From: Spirochaetales bacterium
GTDB lineage: Bacteria > Spirochaetota > Spirochaetia > DSM-2461
Length of the DNA stretch: 64,000 nucleotides
Direction of reading: 5' to 3'
NCBI GenBank assembly: GCA_028533045.1
Contig: JAQQAP010000045.1
Span: 56,818-120,817, forward strand
Made by a program: the position numbers and the translations under genes. How positions within the stretch are numbered: position 1 is the first letter of the stretch; the number at the start of each line of letters is the position of its first letter. Shown here piece by piece: positions 9,837 to 17,865 of this stretch. Under the pieces are notes generated by a model, which was given only the letters and a program-made list of their open reading frames with translations, was not told the DNA's origin and made no database searches.

Positions 9837-10752
9837 CAATTTTTTCCTGAAGAAGATCCACCAACTCGGTAAACCCATAGAGCTGAGCATACTTGAGAGC
9901 ATTCATGCCCAGACTGTCCTGATGAGTCAGTTCTGCCCCGGCATCAACAAGAATCTTTGCCGTCTCATAATGACGGTTTCCAATAGCCACAATAAGGGCC
10001 GTCTGACCTTCCTTGGAAGCATGGTCCAGGGGAGAACCCAATTCAATAAGCTCCCGTACAAGAGCCTGTTTTCCCAGAGAGGCCGCTTCCAAAAGAGGTG
10101 TCGTTCCCCGATCTTTGGCTTCAAGGCTAACATCACACCCCCTCTGCAAAAGGTGGGACGCCAATACCGGTTCATCCATTCGAATAATATTACAGATAAG
10201 GGGCACCCCGTTCTCGTCTATGAAATTGGGACTGCCGCCCCGCTCGATAAAAAGCTCGAGAAGCATTAAATCTCGCTCTCCGTCCCCAACGAAAATAGGA
10301 AGCTTCATACTGCTGAATCCGATGATTTCCAAAAATCGGTTAGCCGCCAGCATGTCATCCTGACGATGCCAGTGCCCCACACTGCGATGCATATATCTGT
10401 CCAGGGCTACATAGCTGTGAACCAAGGTAAAAGTTTTAAGCCAGACCGGCAGTTTACCCGTTAAATTACTTAAAAAGAAAATCAGGTTAACACGACGGAG
10501 AACTTCCTTGCTTCTCTCCTGGGAATAGCCCACAATATAGGGAATCCATCGAGAGCCCAATTCGGCCTGATCACAGTAAATGAGAAAGTCATAGGAACTT
10601 TTGAGAATTCGAACCAAATCCTGTTCACCGTTCAGAGACCACTCGGGATTAATAATGAAAAAATCTATGGAAATAAAACGCTTCTCAAAGAAATCTTTGA
10701 GCCGGGGGATAGAGTCTTTCTTCTTTGGAGAAATAAGAACAGTAATTTTCAT
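9829..10752 (-). CDS. TIR-like domain / ankyrin-repeat protein
   Basis: 307 residues from the ATG at 10752 (MKITVLISPKKKDS). Residues 1-130 resemble a TIR-type alpha/beta domain (ITVLIS strand, IDFFIINPEWSL, DFLIYCDQAELGSRWIPYI, VNLIFFLSN). The Glu expected four residues after the Trp of the SxW motif in catalytic NADase TIR domains is not visible (W-I-P-Y-I), so an adaptor role is more likely than an enzyme. Residues about 165-305 hold four or five ankyrin repeats (ENGVPLICNIIRMDEP, RGTTPLLEAASLGKQ, EGQTALIVAIGNRHYET, LGMNALKYAQLYGFTE). It is the first gene of a two-gene unit. No Shine-Dalgarno sequence is seen; a TAATTA box lies 11 nt upstream. Confidence 0.75.
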   Translation of the reverse strand: MKITVLISPKKKDSIPRLKDFFEKRFISIDFFIINPEWSLNGEQDLVRILKSSYDFLIYCDQAELGSRWIPYIVGYSQERSKEVLRRVNLIFFLSNLTGKLPVWLKTFTLVHSYVALDRYMHRSVGHWHRQDDMLAANRFLEIIGFSSMKLPIFVGDGERDLMLLELFIERGGSPNFIDENGVPLICNIIRMDEPVLASHLLQRGCDVSLEAKDRGTTPLLEAASLGKQALVRELIELGSPLDHASKEGQTALIVAIGNRHYETAKILVDAGAELTHQDSLGMNALKYAQLYGFTELVDLLQEKIGE

Positions 10753-10817
10753 ATATACTTTTTTAATTATCGGTGAGGGGGGATGAAAAATCAAGCCGGC
10801 CGTGATAAAATTACTCC

Positions 10818-12122
10818 ATGGCGGAAGAGGATAAGCTCAAACAGTACATGGACCTCCTGGAGAACCTTCCCGGCGGCCTGCCCAATGAGAAAATGCTGCG
10901 TAAACTGCAGAATCAATGCGACTTGGAACCGAGCGACTTAAAGAAGCTCGATATGTTGGTAGAACGCCATAATGACCGGGCCGATATCTACCTTCACCGG
11001 GACAATGTTTCCGGTGCCATAGAAGAGATGGAACGGGCCTCCCAATTATCTCCCCGGGACGCCTTTGTTCACCTTAACCTGGCCAAACTTTACAAAAATC
11101 ACTACGAAAATTACGGCTTTATCGAACGGGACCGGCAGCGGACCAAAGAGGAAGCGGAAAAAACTCTGATTCTGGACAGCTCCCTCACAGAAGCGTCGGA
11201 ACTGATCAATGAGGTAGACCTTCTTCATAAAAGTCTGAATGGCGGTCTGAGACAAAAGAGGCCCGTGGTCCCTATTGCCCTCCTCTCCATTTTCCTGCTG
11301 ATTCTTCTCCTTTTTAGCATGAGAAATATCCTGGTGGACTGGGTAACGGAACTGATAAATCCTACGGAACCCTTCGTTTACACGGCTCCCCCAGAACCCT
11401 TTAATCCCCATCTCCCCCGGGAAATTCCTCTGGAACATTACGGCGTGGCCGAAAACAGTATGGAAATGACGATTCAAAGTTCCCGGGTCCTTCCCGTAAA
11501 CGATCACTGGGGCTATGAATTACAAGGGGGCCTGACTTCACCCTCACTGGCTATAGACAGGGCCGATTTGGAACTGCGCTTTTTGGATGACTCACGCTCC
11601 CTTCTCTACAGTGAGACCTTGATTCTTGACGGAAAAGCTCTGATTCTTCCCGGAGAGACTCTGCCGGTTAATCACTTTTTTTATATTCCCTTTCCTCCGG
11701 AAAAGGTGGAACAGATTTCACTTACCCCGGTAGACCCCATTCTGGTTCCCTATGAAAAGGAAAAGACTGATAAAATGAAAATCTGGTGGGAAGTGGCCAA
11801 ACCGGAAGGGGTCAGGCTGACTTTGGAAGAGCGGGAAGCGACAAACCTGGAGGGTTACGACCGTAACCTTCATTACTTCACATATGACATAAAGCAGTCG
11901 GGCCCCAAAAAGATTTCCTATCTGGAACTAACCTTCCGCTGGAAGGACCTTTCGGAAAATACGGTAAAATCCCAAGTTATAAGGCCTGTCAGCTCCGACG
12001 GCCCCTATATGGAGCAGGGAGAGAGTCGGGCCATATATTTTGAAACGACCACCCCCTTTAGCCTGGATTGGGACAGTCTTTTTGGAGATGTAACCGTCAC
12101 AGCCCTGGAACTAGCCCCGTAA
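10818..12122 (+). CDS. TPR protein with single membrane anchor and extracytoplasmic C-terminal domain
   Basis: 434 residues. Residues about 20-125 are helical with TPR-like spacing (VSGAIEEMERASQLSPRDAF, HLNLAKLYKN). A strong transmembrane helix follows at about 150-170 (VVPIALLSIFLLILLLFSM), after a basic RQKRP stop-transfer signal, so the rest (about 260 residues, beta-rich) should be outside the cytoplasmic membrane. No family was recognised. The ATG has no ribosome-binding site but is preceded by TAAAAT 6 nt upstream, so a leaderless mRNA is possible. Its 3' end overlaps ispH, on the other strand, by 12 nt. Confidence 0.72.
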   Translation: MAEEDKLKQYMDLLENLPGGLPNEKMLRKLQNQCDLEPSDLKKLDMLVERHNDRADIYLHRDNVSGAIEEMERASQLSPRDAFVHLNLAKLYKNHYENYGFIERDRQRTKEEAEKTLILDSSLTEASELINEVDLLHKSLNGGLRQKRPVVPIALLSIFLLILLLFSMRNILVDWVTELINPTEPFVYTAPPEPFNPHLPREIPLEHYGVAENSMEMTIQSSRVLPVNDHWGYELQGGLTSPSLAIDRADLELRFLDDSRSLLYSETLILDGKALILPGETLPVNHFFYIPFPPEKVEQISLTPVDPILVPYEKEKTDKMKIWWEVAKPEGVRLTLEEREATNLEGYDRNLHYFTYDIKQSGPKKISYLELTFRWKDLSENTVKSQVIRPVSSDGPYMEQGESRAIYFETTTPFSLDWDSLFGDVTVTALELAP

Positions 12123-12938
12123 GGCGTCCATAACCTCTTCAATAATATCGTCAGGAGTGGATGCTCCGGCGGTAACACCAATGGTGTCGTACCGTTTCAT
12201 CTCCTCCGTTATTTCACCGGCCGTTTCTACATGGAAAGCGGCAATTCCCTGTTCGAGGGCGGTCTGATAGAGGCGCTTGGTGTTGGCGCTTCCCTTCCCC
12301 CCGACCACCACCATGGCCTGTACCTTTGCGGCCAGCTCCTTGACGGCGGTCTGCCTCTTTCGGGTAGCCGGGCAAATCATATTTTTTACGGCTAAATCGG
12401 GATTTTTCGCCAGGAGGATCTCCTTAATACAATCAAATTCATCCAGTTTTACCGTGGTTTGGCAAATGAGGAGAGTCTCCCGGGGCAAAGTCAGTTTTTC
12501 CGCCTCTTCCGGCGTTGAAACAACGATATGCCGGTTAGCTCTTCCGGCCAGGCCTTTTACCTCTCCGTGATTTTTATCGCCCAATATAACGATAAAAAAG
12601 CCCTTTTCACTATACTCTTCTATGATTCTGTGGCTTTGTTTCACCTTGGGGCAGGTACCGTCGGCAAGGTTAATACCCTTTTCTCTAAGGATTTGTTCCG
12701 TTTCCGGTTCAACTCCGTGTGCCCTAATGACAAGGGTACAATCCCCTTCCACATCATCGGGACTTTGAGCCATTTTCACACCCCGTGCCTGAAGACGGTC
12801 CAGAACCTGCTGATTGTGGATAATGGGCCCCAAAGTATAGATTGTCTTATCCCCGGTCAGCTCCTCTTCCACCATGTTTACAGCCCGACGGACTCCCATG
12901 CAAAATCCGGCCGGATCGGCTTTGATGATGTTTTTCAC
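12111..12938 (-). CDS. ispH: 4-hydroxy-3-methylbut-2-enyl diphosphate reductase
   Basis: 275 residues, last enzyme of the MEP isoprenoid pathway, converting HMBPP to IPP and DMAPP with a 4Fe-4S cluster. The three cluster cysteines are present: C13 (AGFCMGVRRAV), C96 (GTCPKV) and C189 (MICPATRKRQ), along with the IRAHG histidine motif, the QTT motif and the C-terminal GGKGSANTKRL substrate loop. The length is normal for a single-domain IspH. The start is a GTG with GAGGAG 6 nt upstream. It sits just downstream of the secF terminator and is transcribed separately from the sec operon. Confidence 0.96.
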   Translation of the reverse strand: MKNIIKADPAGFCMGVRRAVNMVEEELTGDKTIYTLGPIIHNQQVLDRLQARGVKMAQSPDDVEGDCTLVIRAHGVEPETEQILREKGINLADGTCPKVKQSHRIIEEYSEKGFFIVILGDKNHGEVKGLAGRANRHIVVSTPEEAEKLTLPRETLLICQTTVKLDEFDCIKEILLAKNPDLAVKNMICPATRKRQTAVKELAAKVQAMVVVGGKGSANTKRLYQTALEQGIAAFHVETAGEITEEMKRYDTIGVTAGASTPDDIIEEVMDALRG

Positions 12939-12954
12939 AGTATTCTCCTCATAT

Positions 12955-12987
12955 GGACTAAAAAAAGCTGCCCCGAAGGGCAGCTTT
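12955..12987 (-). terminator. Intrinsic terminator of the yajC-secD-secF operon
   Basis: A perfect 10-bp stem (12964-12973 with 12978-12987) closes a tetraloop that reads TTCG on the minus strand, followed by a run of seven T residues on that strand. It lies 40 bp after the secF stop and before ispH, so it ends the sec operon transcript. Confidence 0.92.
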
Positions 12988-13028
12988 CATTATGAAGACC
13001 TGCAAGACCCCGTTAAAGGGTTCGCGGC

Positions 13029-14075
13029 TTATTTCTTCTTTTTCTTTGCCTTGGCTTTTTTCTTACGAGCAGTAGCTTCGGCGATCTCTTCGGCAGACTG
13101 CTGTACAGTTTCTACCTTTTTCTTTTCCTTCGTTTCACTGTGAACCGCTTTGGGTCCGGCGTGCATTTTCTTGGAAACCTTCTTTACGCTGCCGTTGTGC
13201 CATCCAATGAGGACGGTAGACGCGATAAAGATGGAAGAGTAGGTACCTACAAGAACACCTACAATCAGGTTAAGAGCAAACAGTCTAATTGTACCGGTAG
13301 CAAAAATATAGATAGATACTACCGCAATAAGAGTGGTTATAGAAGTGATCAAGGTTCGGCTCAAGGACTGGTTAATGGAAGTGTTGGCCACTTCTTCAAA
13401 ACTGGCGTCCTTGATGATTCGGCTATTCTCTCTTATACGGTCGAAGATAACGATCGTATCGTTGAGGGAGTAACCGATGATGGTCAGGACCGCCGCTACG
13501 GTAGCGGTGGAAACTTCCAGACGGAAGAGACCGATGAAACCGACCAGGAACAGAACGTCGTGAAGAATTGCCACGATGGCGGACACGGCGTAGTTCAACT
13601 GGAATCGAACCCAGATATAAGCCAGAATAAGAAGCAGGGCTACAATAGAGAGCCATGCAGTATTACGAGCCAGGTTACCGGCGAAACGGGCCCCTACGAA
13701 GGAGGAGCTGTTTACCGTAACAGTACCGGCGCCAAAACTGTCTTCCAGGGCGGAGACAAGTTTCTTTTCTCCGGTCTGCTGGAATTCGGCTTCGTCCCCT
13801 TCCACACCAAGACGAATCATGTATTCGCCGGTAGTATCGGTACCGACTTTCTGTACCTGGGGAGAGAGTTCAAAACTCTCAAGGGCGTCACGAACGGACC
13901 CTTCGTTAACGTCGGCCGCATCAATGCTCACCTGTACGTTAAGACCGGCCTGGAAGTCGATACCAAGGTTAAACCAACCCTGAGTAGCGGTTCCCGCCCA
14001 GAATCCTGCGATAAGCAGAATAGAAATAATAAGCATGGGAATGCGGAGCTTGGTAAAGTTAATTGTATTTTTCAT
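13029..14075 (-). CDS. secF: Protein translocase subunit SecF
   Basis: 348 residues with the SecF layout: an N-terminal membrane helix (IPMLIISILLIAGFWAG), the motif FNLGIDFQAGLNVQV, a periplasmic segment, then a five-helix membrane block with the diagnostic YSLNDTIVIFDRIREN. The C-terminal tail is unusually rich in lysine (ends KKKAKAKKKKK). SecDF uses the proton motive force to help pull proteins through SecYEG. The start overlaps the secD stop by one base (TAATG), so the two are translationally coupled. A terminator follows. Confidence 0.96.
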   Translation of the reverse strand: MKNTINFTKLRIPMLIISILLIAGFWAGTATQGWFNLGIDFQAGLNVQVSIDAADVNEGSVRDALESFELSPQVQKVGTDTTGEYMIRLGVEGDEAEFQQTGEKKLVSALEDSFGAGTVTVNSSSFVGARFAGNLARNTAWLSIVALLLILAYIWVRFQLNYAVSAIVAILHDVLFLVGFIGLFRLEVSTATVAAVLTIIGYSLNDTIVIFDRIRENSRIIKDASFEEVANTSINQSLSRTLITSITTLIAVVSIYIFATGTIRLFALNLIVGVLVGTYSSIFIASTVLIGWHNGSVKKVSKKMHAGPKAVHSETKEKKKVETVQQSAEEIAEATARKKKAKAKKKKK

Positions 14076-15802
14076 TATTTAAGCCCCCAACCGATTTTGA
14101 TTTTGTCCTGTTTAAGGTTTTCCGTACCCACGTCAAAGAGGAAATGGGAAACAAAAAGAGCCGTGAAGAGGGAGCTTACGATACCCACTGCAAGGGTAAC
14201 GGCGAATCCTCTAACCGAACCGGAACCGAGCATGGAGAGGAACAGAGCCGCAATAAGGGTGGTAATGTTCGCATCCATAATGGTCCAGAAGGCTTTTCTA
14301 AAACCGCCTTCAATGGCAGCAGACCGGGATTTACCAAGTCTAAGCTCTTCCTTGATTCTTTCAAAGATAATTACGTTCGCATCCACAGCCATACCCACGT
14401 TAAGAATAAGACCGGCGATACTGGTCATAGTCAGGGTAAAGCGGAAAGCGGAAAGAACGGCAGTAATGAAGAAAAGGTTCAGAAGCAGGGCAACATCGGC
14501 CACAAAACCAGCCCGTCTGTACCAAATCAGCATAAAGAGGAATACCGCGCCAAAACCAATGGCAATAGCCATGAGACCGGCGTTTCTGGTTTCCTCACCC
14601 AGGGTAGCACCGACGATGCTCTGGGACTTAACTTCCAGATCCACCGGCATGGCGGCCGTTCGGAGGATAAGGGCCAGGTCGTTTGCTTCCTGAGTATTGA
14701 ACCCGGTTACACGAACGGAGTCACGAATACCTTCGGAAATATTGGCGATACTTTTAATTTTATCGTCCATAACAACGGCCATGGGCTTGTTAACATTGGA
14801 GGAAGTCAGCTTGTAGAAAAGCTCGCCCCCGTCCTTGTCCAGGTAGAATACTACGTTGGGCTGGCCGGTAATCTGGTCGGAAGTAACGGTCGCGCTTTCG
14901 ATGTGCTCCCCGTCCAGACCAACTTCGGCAGTCATAACAGCATAGCGCTGGAAGACGTCCTGACCGTAGGAATCTTTCTTATAGTAACCGCGAACCACAA
15001 GTCCCTTGGCAATAAGGGTGTCGTCTACCGGTCTGCCGTCTACAATCTGGCCACCTGCCGAGGTGTAGGCCAGAACCGTATCGGTGGCTTCTTCGTCAAT
15101 AATGTGGAAAGCGAGGCTCCCCTTACCCATAAGGAAGGAGTTTACCTGTTCCGGATCGACTTCACCGGGAACTTCAATCAGAATCTGATTGTCGCTGGCA
15201 ACCTTACGGATGCTGGGTTCGGTAACGCCGAAGGTATCGATTCGGTTGTTGAGGATTTCCATGGCTCTGCTCAAGGCATCGCTCAATTCGTCTTCGCTGG
15301 GAACGTGTCCCAGTCTTTCGGTAAGACTTTCTTCGTCCGCTTCAATAACAACGCTCAAACCGCCAAAAAGGTCCAGACCAAGCTTAATAGCCTTGTCCTT
15401 CATATCCTTAAGGTCCTGAGCGTCCTGTCGGTAGCTGTCTTCCAGCGCCCGGTAAACATCCTGTCCGGACCCGAAGGCGGAAAGGGTGTTTCTCACAGTC
15501 CAGTCACGGGGTACTTTTTCCCCGATAAGCTTGTAATTAGCCTTGGCGTCATCAATCAAGAAGGCCAAATCTTCCGGCAAAGCGCCGTCCAGTCCCTCAT
15601 CTGTATCGGTAAGGGCCACTAACTGGTCCAAACCTTCGCCGGCTTTATGCTCAGCATATTCCCTGATACTGTCGGTGGTACCGTTAGCCAGTGTCTGCAT
15701 CTCCGGAGTGGTGTAAAAATACCACTTAACCGTGGGGAGCAGAAACAGTACGGCAACAACCATACACAGCAGGATCAGGGAGAGTCTACTTACCCTGTTC
15801 AT
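14075..15802 (-). CDS. secD: Protein translocase subunit SecD
   Basis: 575 residues: N-terminal membrane helix (LSLILLCMVVAVLFLLP), large periplasmic region with the motif GLDLFGGLSVVIEAD and the IRKVASDNQILIEVPG segment, then a C-terminal membrane bundle with GMAVDANVIIFERIKEE, typical of SecD. A GGAGAG Shine-Dalgarno precedes the ATG. It lies 15 bp after yajC and is coupled to secF, the standard bacterial order. Confidence 0.97.
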   Translation of the reverse strand: MNRVSRLSLILLCMVVAVLFLLPTVKWYFYTTPEMQTLANGTTDSIREYAEHKAGEGLDQLVALTDTDEGLDGALPEDLAFLIDDAKANYKLIGEKVPRDWTVRNTLSAFGSGQDVYRALEDSYRQDAQDLKDMKDKAIKLGLDLFGGLSVVIEADEESLTERLGHVPSEDELSDALSRAMEILNNRIDTFGVTEPSIRKVASDNQILIEVPGEVDPEQVNSFLMGKGSLAFHIIDEEATDTVLAYTSAGGQIVDGRPVDDTLIAKGLVVRGYYKKDSYGQDVFQRYAVMTAEVGLDGEHIESATVTSDQITGQPNVVFYLDKDGGELFYKLTSSNVNKPMAVVMDDKIKSIANISEGIRDSVRVTGFNTQEANDLALILRTAAMPVDLEVKSQSIVGATLGEETRNAGLMAIAIGFGAVFLFMLIWYRRAGFVADVALLLNLFFITAVLSAFRFTLTMTSIAGLILNVGMAVDANVIIFERIKEELRLGKSRSAAIEGGFRKAFWTIMDANITTLIAALFLSMLGSGSVRGFAVTLAVGIVSSLFTALFVSHFLFDVGTENLKQDKIKIGWGLK

Positions 15803-15817
15803 ATTGTCTCTCCGATT

Positions 15818-16195
15818 TTATTTCTTTTTCTTGTCTTTGCTGGCGTCTTCTACGGCAGTCTTGTCATCGCCCTTTACGTCATCCTTGTTTTCAACGCTGG
15901 ATACGGCGGATTTGGTAAACTTGATCTTGGTATTGTCGTCAACCTTAACGGTAACGGTTCCCTTATCCGCATCGATATTCGTAACGGTTCCGACGATTCC
16001 GCCAATAGTGGTAACTTTGTCACCCTTCTTGACCGCATCGATCATAGCCTGACGTTCTTTCTCTTTCTTGCGCTGGGGCCGAATGAGAAGAAAGTAAAAA
16101 ATGGCGAAAATAGACACAAGCATAACAATGCTCATGCTCTGGCTGCCCATTGCGGACTCAAGCTGCAAAAGGGGCAATGAAAATAACTGGTACAT
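15818..16195 (-). CDS. yajC: Preprotein translocase auxiliary subunit YajC
   Basis: 125 residues with one membrane helix near residues 20-40 (SIVMLVSIFAIFYFLL) followed at once by the hallmark IRPQRKKEKER, then a small beta domain (GDKVTTIGGIVGTV) and a Lys/Asp-rich tail. It associates with SecDF. First gene of the operon; GAGG lies 8 nt before the ATG at 16195. An overlapping ATG at 16199 is out of frame. Confidence 0.95.
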   Translation of the reverse strand: MYQLFSLPLLQLESAMGSQSMSIVMLVSIFAIFYFLLIRPQRKKEKERQAMIDAVKKGDKVTTIGGIVGTVTNIDADKGTVTVKVDDNTKIKFTKSAVSSVENKDDVKGDDKTAVEDASKDKKKK

Positions 16196-16224
16196 ACATG
16201 GTTCCTCTTATTTGGAATTGAGAA

Positions 16225-16253
16225 AAAGTATCACGAATAGTGAGAGCCGTCAA
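16225..16253 (-). promoter_or_regulatory. Sigma-70 type promoter of yajC-secD-secF
   Basis: TTGACG (16253-16248), a 17-bp spacer and TACTTT (16230-16225) on the minus strand, leaving a leader of about 25 nt with AGAGGAA before yajC. It lies after the stop of the small upstream gene, so the sec operon has its own promoter. Confidence 0.72.
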
Positions 16254-16262
16254 GTTTTATAT

Positions 16263-16556
16263 TTAAACGTATCGGACCGTAGAAATTTCCTTCCAGGAAG
16301 GAATAATTCCCAATACCTTCACCAGGTTATCCGTATCGGCCAGAGCGGCACCGCTTTTTTCGTTGAATTTTTCAAGGACGTATTGCTGACCTTCCCGGTC
16401 ATCGTCAAAAAGGGCTGCCGACAAGGCGCTTTTATAAAGACCAAGATCGGCCAGTTCCCGGGGAGATTTCTTCCCGTATCGAGACATGGCCCGCTTGTCC
16501 ACAATCGCATCGCCGCCGTTATAACCTATTGCAAAACAGTATTGTTCTCTTTTCAT
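16263..16556 (-). CDS. Small hypothetical protein
   Basis: 97 residues, soluble, no signal peptide and no recognised family. It begins MKREQYCFAIGYNGGDAIVDK and contains a central helical region (SPRELADLGLYKSALSAAL). The ATG has no convincing Shine-Dalgarno sequence. It lies between the WYL regulator (46 bp upstream, same strand) and the yajC promoter, so it may be co-transcribed with the regulator. It is supported by gap-filling position and protein-like composition rather than by homology. Confidence 0.55.
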   Translation of the reverse strand: MKREQYCFAIGYNGGDAIVDKRAMSRYGKKSPRELADLGLYKSALSAALFDDDREGQQYVLEKFNEKSGAALADTDNLVKVLGIIPSWKEISTVRYV

Positions 16557-16602
16557 AACACCAAAAGCTATAGTAACAGGAAAGGAGTCCTATGGGAAGC
16601 CT

Positions 16603-17556
16603 CTAAAGATAGTTGGCCGCCATCTTTCTTATCTTTTCCTTCCATAATTCCCTTAATTCATCGGGAGCTAACACTTCCGCCTCCTCTCTGTAGGAAAAGA
16701 CACGATTAAGAAGCTCTTCATAGGAGGAGACGGGAAAGCTGAATTCCCTCCGCCCTTCCTCTTTGTTATAATACACCGATTGAGAGGGGTGCCAAACAAG
16801 CCCTTCCGTCAAGAGTGCCGCCTTGCCGCTGAATCGAATTGTCACGTCCCTGCCGGCCCCGTCCCGGTTCAGTTCAGTCATTATCCCGAATCCGCTGTTC
16901 ATACGCTTTTCCAGCTCCACCCCGTCCAGAGGCGGTTCAAAGGAGACTCGGCTCAACTCCAGAGATTCTATCCGGTTAAGGTGAAACAGACGAATCTCCT
17001 TTCTTAGATGACACCAGGCAGCCAGGTACCATTGGCCGTTCCAGTTTTTTACATGAAGCGGGTCCACCCTCCTCTCTGAGTGGCTTCCTTTTAGAGAGGA
17101 ATAAACCATATCCAGGCTTTTTCTCTCGGAGATTCCCTTTAGGATACAGGAAAAAAAACGGGAAGGAGGTTCGGAGTGGTCAAAAAGTCCGTAACTTATG
17201 TGATTGGCCAGCTCCCTATATTCGGGAGGAAGAATTTGAGCCAAATGATCTTCTATGGATTGGGAAAGAAGAGGCATAAGCTTGCGGTTACGGCAAAAAC
17301 CCATGGCTAGGGAGTAGAAAAGTAGCTCTTCCTCCCCTTTGAGGCGGATTTTCTCCAGGTCCCGGGAGCTCAAATAGTAATGTTTTTCCCCGCCGGACCA
17401 AAGCAAATCATAGTCCAAACGGTCCCTTATGTACTCCAGATCCCTTTTTACCGTTCGGGAAGAAACTTCAAAACGCTTTGCCGTCGCCCCTGTTGTAATA
17501 CGATTTTCTCTACGTAGCTTTTCTAATATGTAAAAAATTCGTTCAGTTTGACTCAT
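16603..17556 (-). CDS. Transcriptional regulator, HTH plus WYL domain
   Basis: 317 residues from the ATG at 17556 (MSQTERIFYILEKLRR), chosen over the frame's earlier start (17580) because GAGAGG lies 7 nt upstream. Residues 1-60 form a winged helix-turn-helix (TGATAKRFEVSSRTVKRDLEYI). The middle and C-terminal part match the WYL ligand-sensing region (ISERKSLDMVYSSL, RRVDPLHVKNWNGQWYLAAWC, IRLFHLNRIESLEL), followed by the WCX extension. WYL regulators often sense nucleic acids or nucleotides. It is divergent from the nucleoside transporter operon and shares its 309-bp promoter region, so regulation of that operon or of itself is possible but not shown. Confidence 0.85.
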   Translation of the reverse strand: MSQTERIFYILEKLRRENRITTGATAKRFEVSSRTVKRDLEYIRDRLDYDLLWSGGEKHYYLSSRDLEKIRLKGEEELLFYSLAMGFCRNRKLMPLLSQSIEDHLAQILPPEYRELANHISYGLFDHSEPPSRFFSCILKGISERKSLDMVYSSLKGSHSERRVDPLHVKNWNGQWYLAAWCHLRKEIRLFHLNRIESLELSRVSFEPPLDGVELEKRMNSGFGIMTELNRDGAGRDVTIRFSGKAALLTEGLVWHPSQSVYYNKEEGRREFSFPVSSYEELLNRVFSYREEAEVLAPDELRELWKEKIRKMAANYL

Positions 17557-17603
17557 GATAAACCTCTCAAAAGACACCACAAATGTAGGACATTAACAGT
17601 CAT

Positions 17604-17631
17604 TTGTATACACTTTTAGACATAGTATAAT
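17604..17631 (+). promoter_or_regulatory. Distal promoter candidate, nucleoside ABC operon
   Basis: TTGTAT (17604-17609), 16-bp spacer, perfect TATAAT (17626-17631). It lies in the gap between the WYL regulator and the transporter operon. Use of this site would give a leader of about 230 nt. Confidence 0.5.
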
Positions 17632-17659
17632 TTTTTTCTTCTTTTTTTTGGAAAAAAGC

Positions 17660-17688
17660 TTGAATCTTTTTCTCCTTTATATTATATT
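17660..17688 (+). promoter_or_regulatory. Proximal promoter candidate, nucleoside ABC operon
   Basis: TTGAAT (17660-17665), a 17-bp spacer and TATATT (17683-17688). Transcription would start near 17695 and produce a leader of about 170 nt containing the terminator hairpin at 17762. Confidence 0.6.
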
Positions 17689-17761
17689 CAATAACGAGGA
17701 TAAGAGCAGCGATGTGATTAACCTCATATGATTTTTTTCATAAAATAAACTTCCTAACTTT

Positions 17762-17795
17762 AAGAGGCCCTTTCGTTGATTGGGCCTCTTTTTTT
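17762..17795 (+). terminator. Leader terminator (possible attenuator) upstream of nucleoside ABC operon
   Basis: AAGAGGCCC (17762-17770) pairs perfectly with GGGCCTCTT (17782-17790), followed by a T run. It lies on the sense strand between the promoters and the first gene at 17866, where a terminator makes sense only as an attenuator, a riboswitch expression platform, or the end of a short RNA. The upstream RNA (17695-17760) has a GAGG/CCTC pairing and an ATGA/TCAT hairpin. I could not match it to the purine, preQ1 or other riboswitch consensus that I know. Confidence 0.65.
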
Positions 17796-17865
17796 GCACC
17801 CCCAACATTGACGTCACCGGGAAAAAGTGCGAAAATAACTTTATCCTATTAATCCCGGAGTTTTT

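Noticed and set aside
13140..15622. Two 500-codon open frames antisense to secF and secD
   Set aside because: SecD and SecF signatures are unambiguous; the antisense products are hydrophilic Asn/Gly-rich shadows.
17695..17865. Purine riboswitch upstream of the nucleoside transporter
   Set aside because: Context fits, but the conserved loop and junction bases of the purine class are not present; kept only as an unclassified leader.
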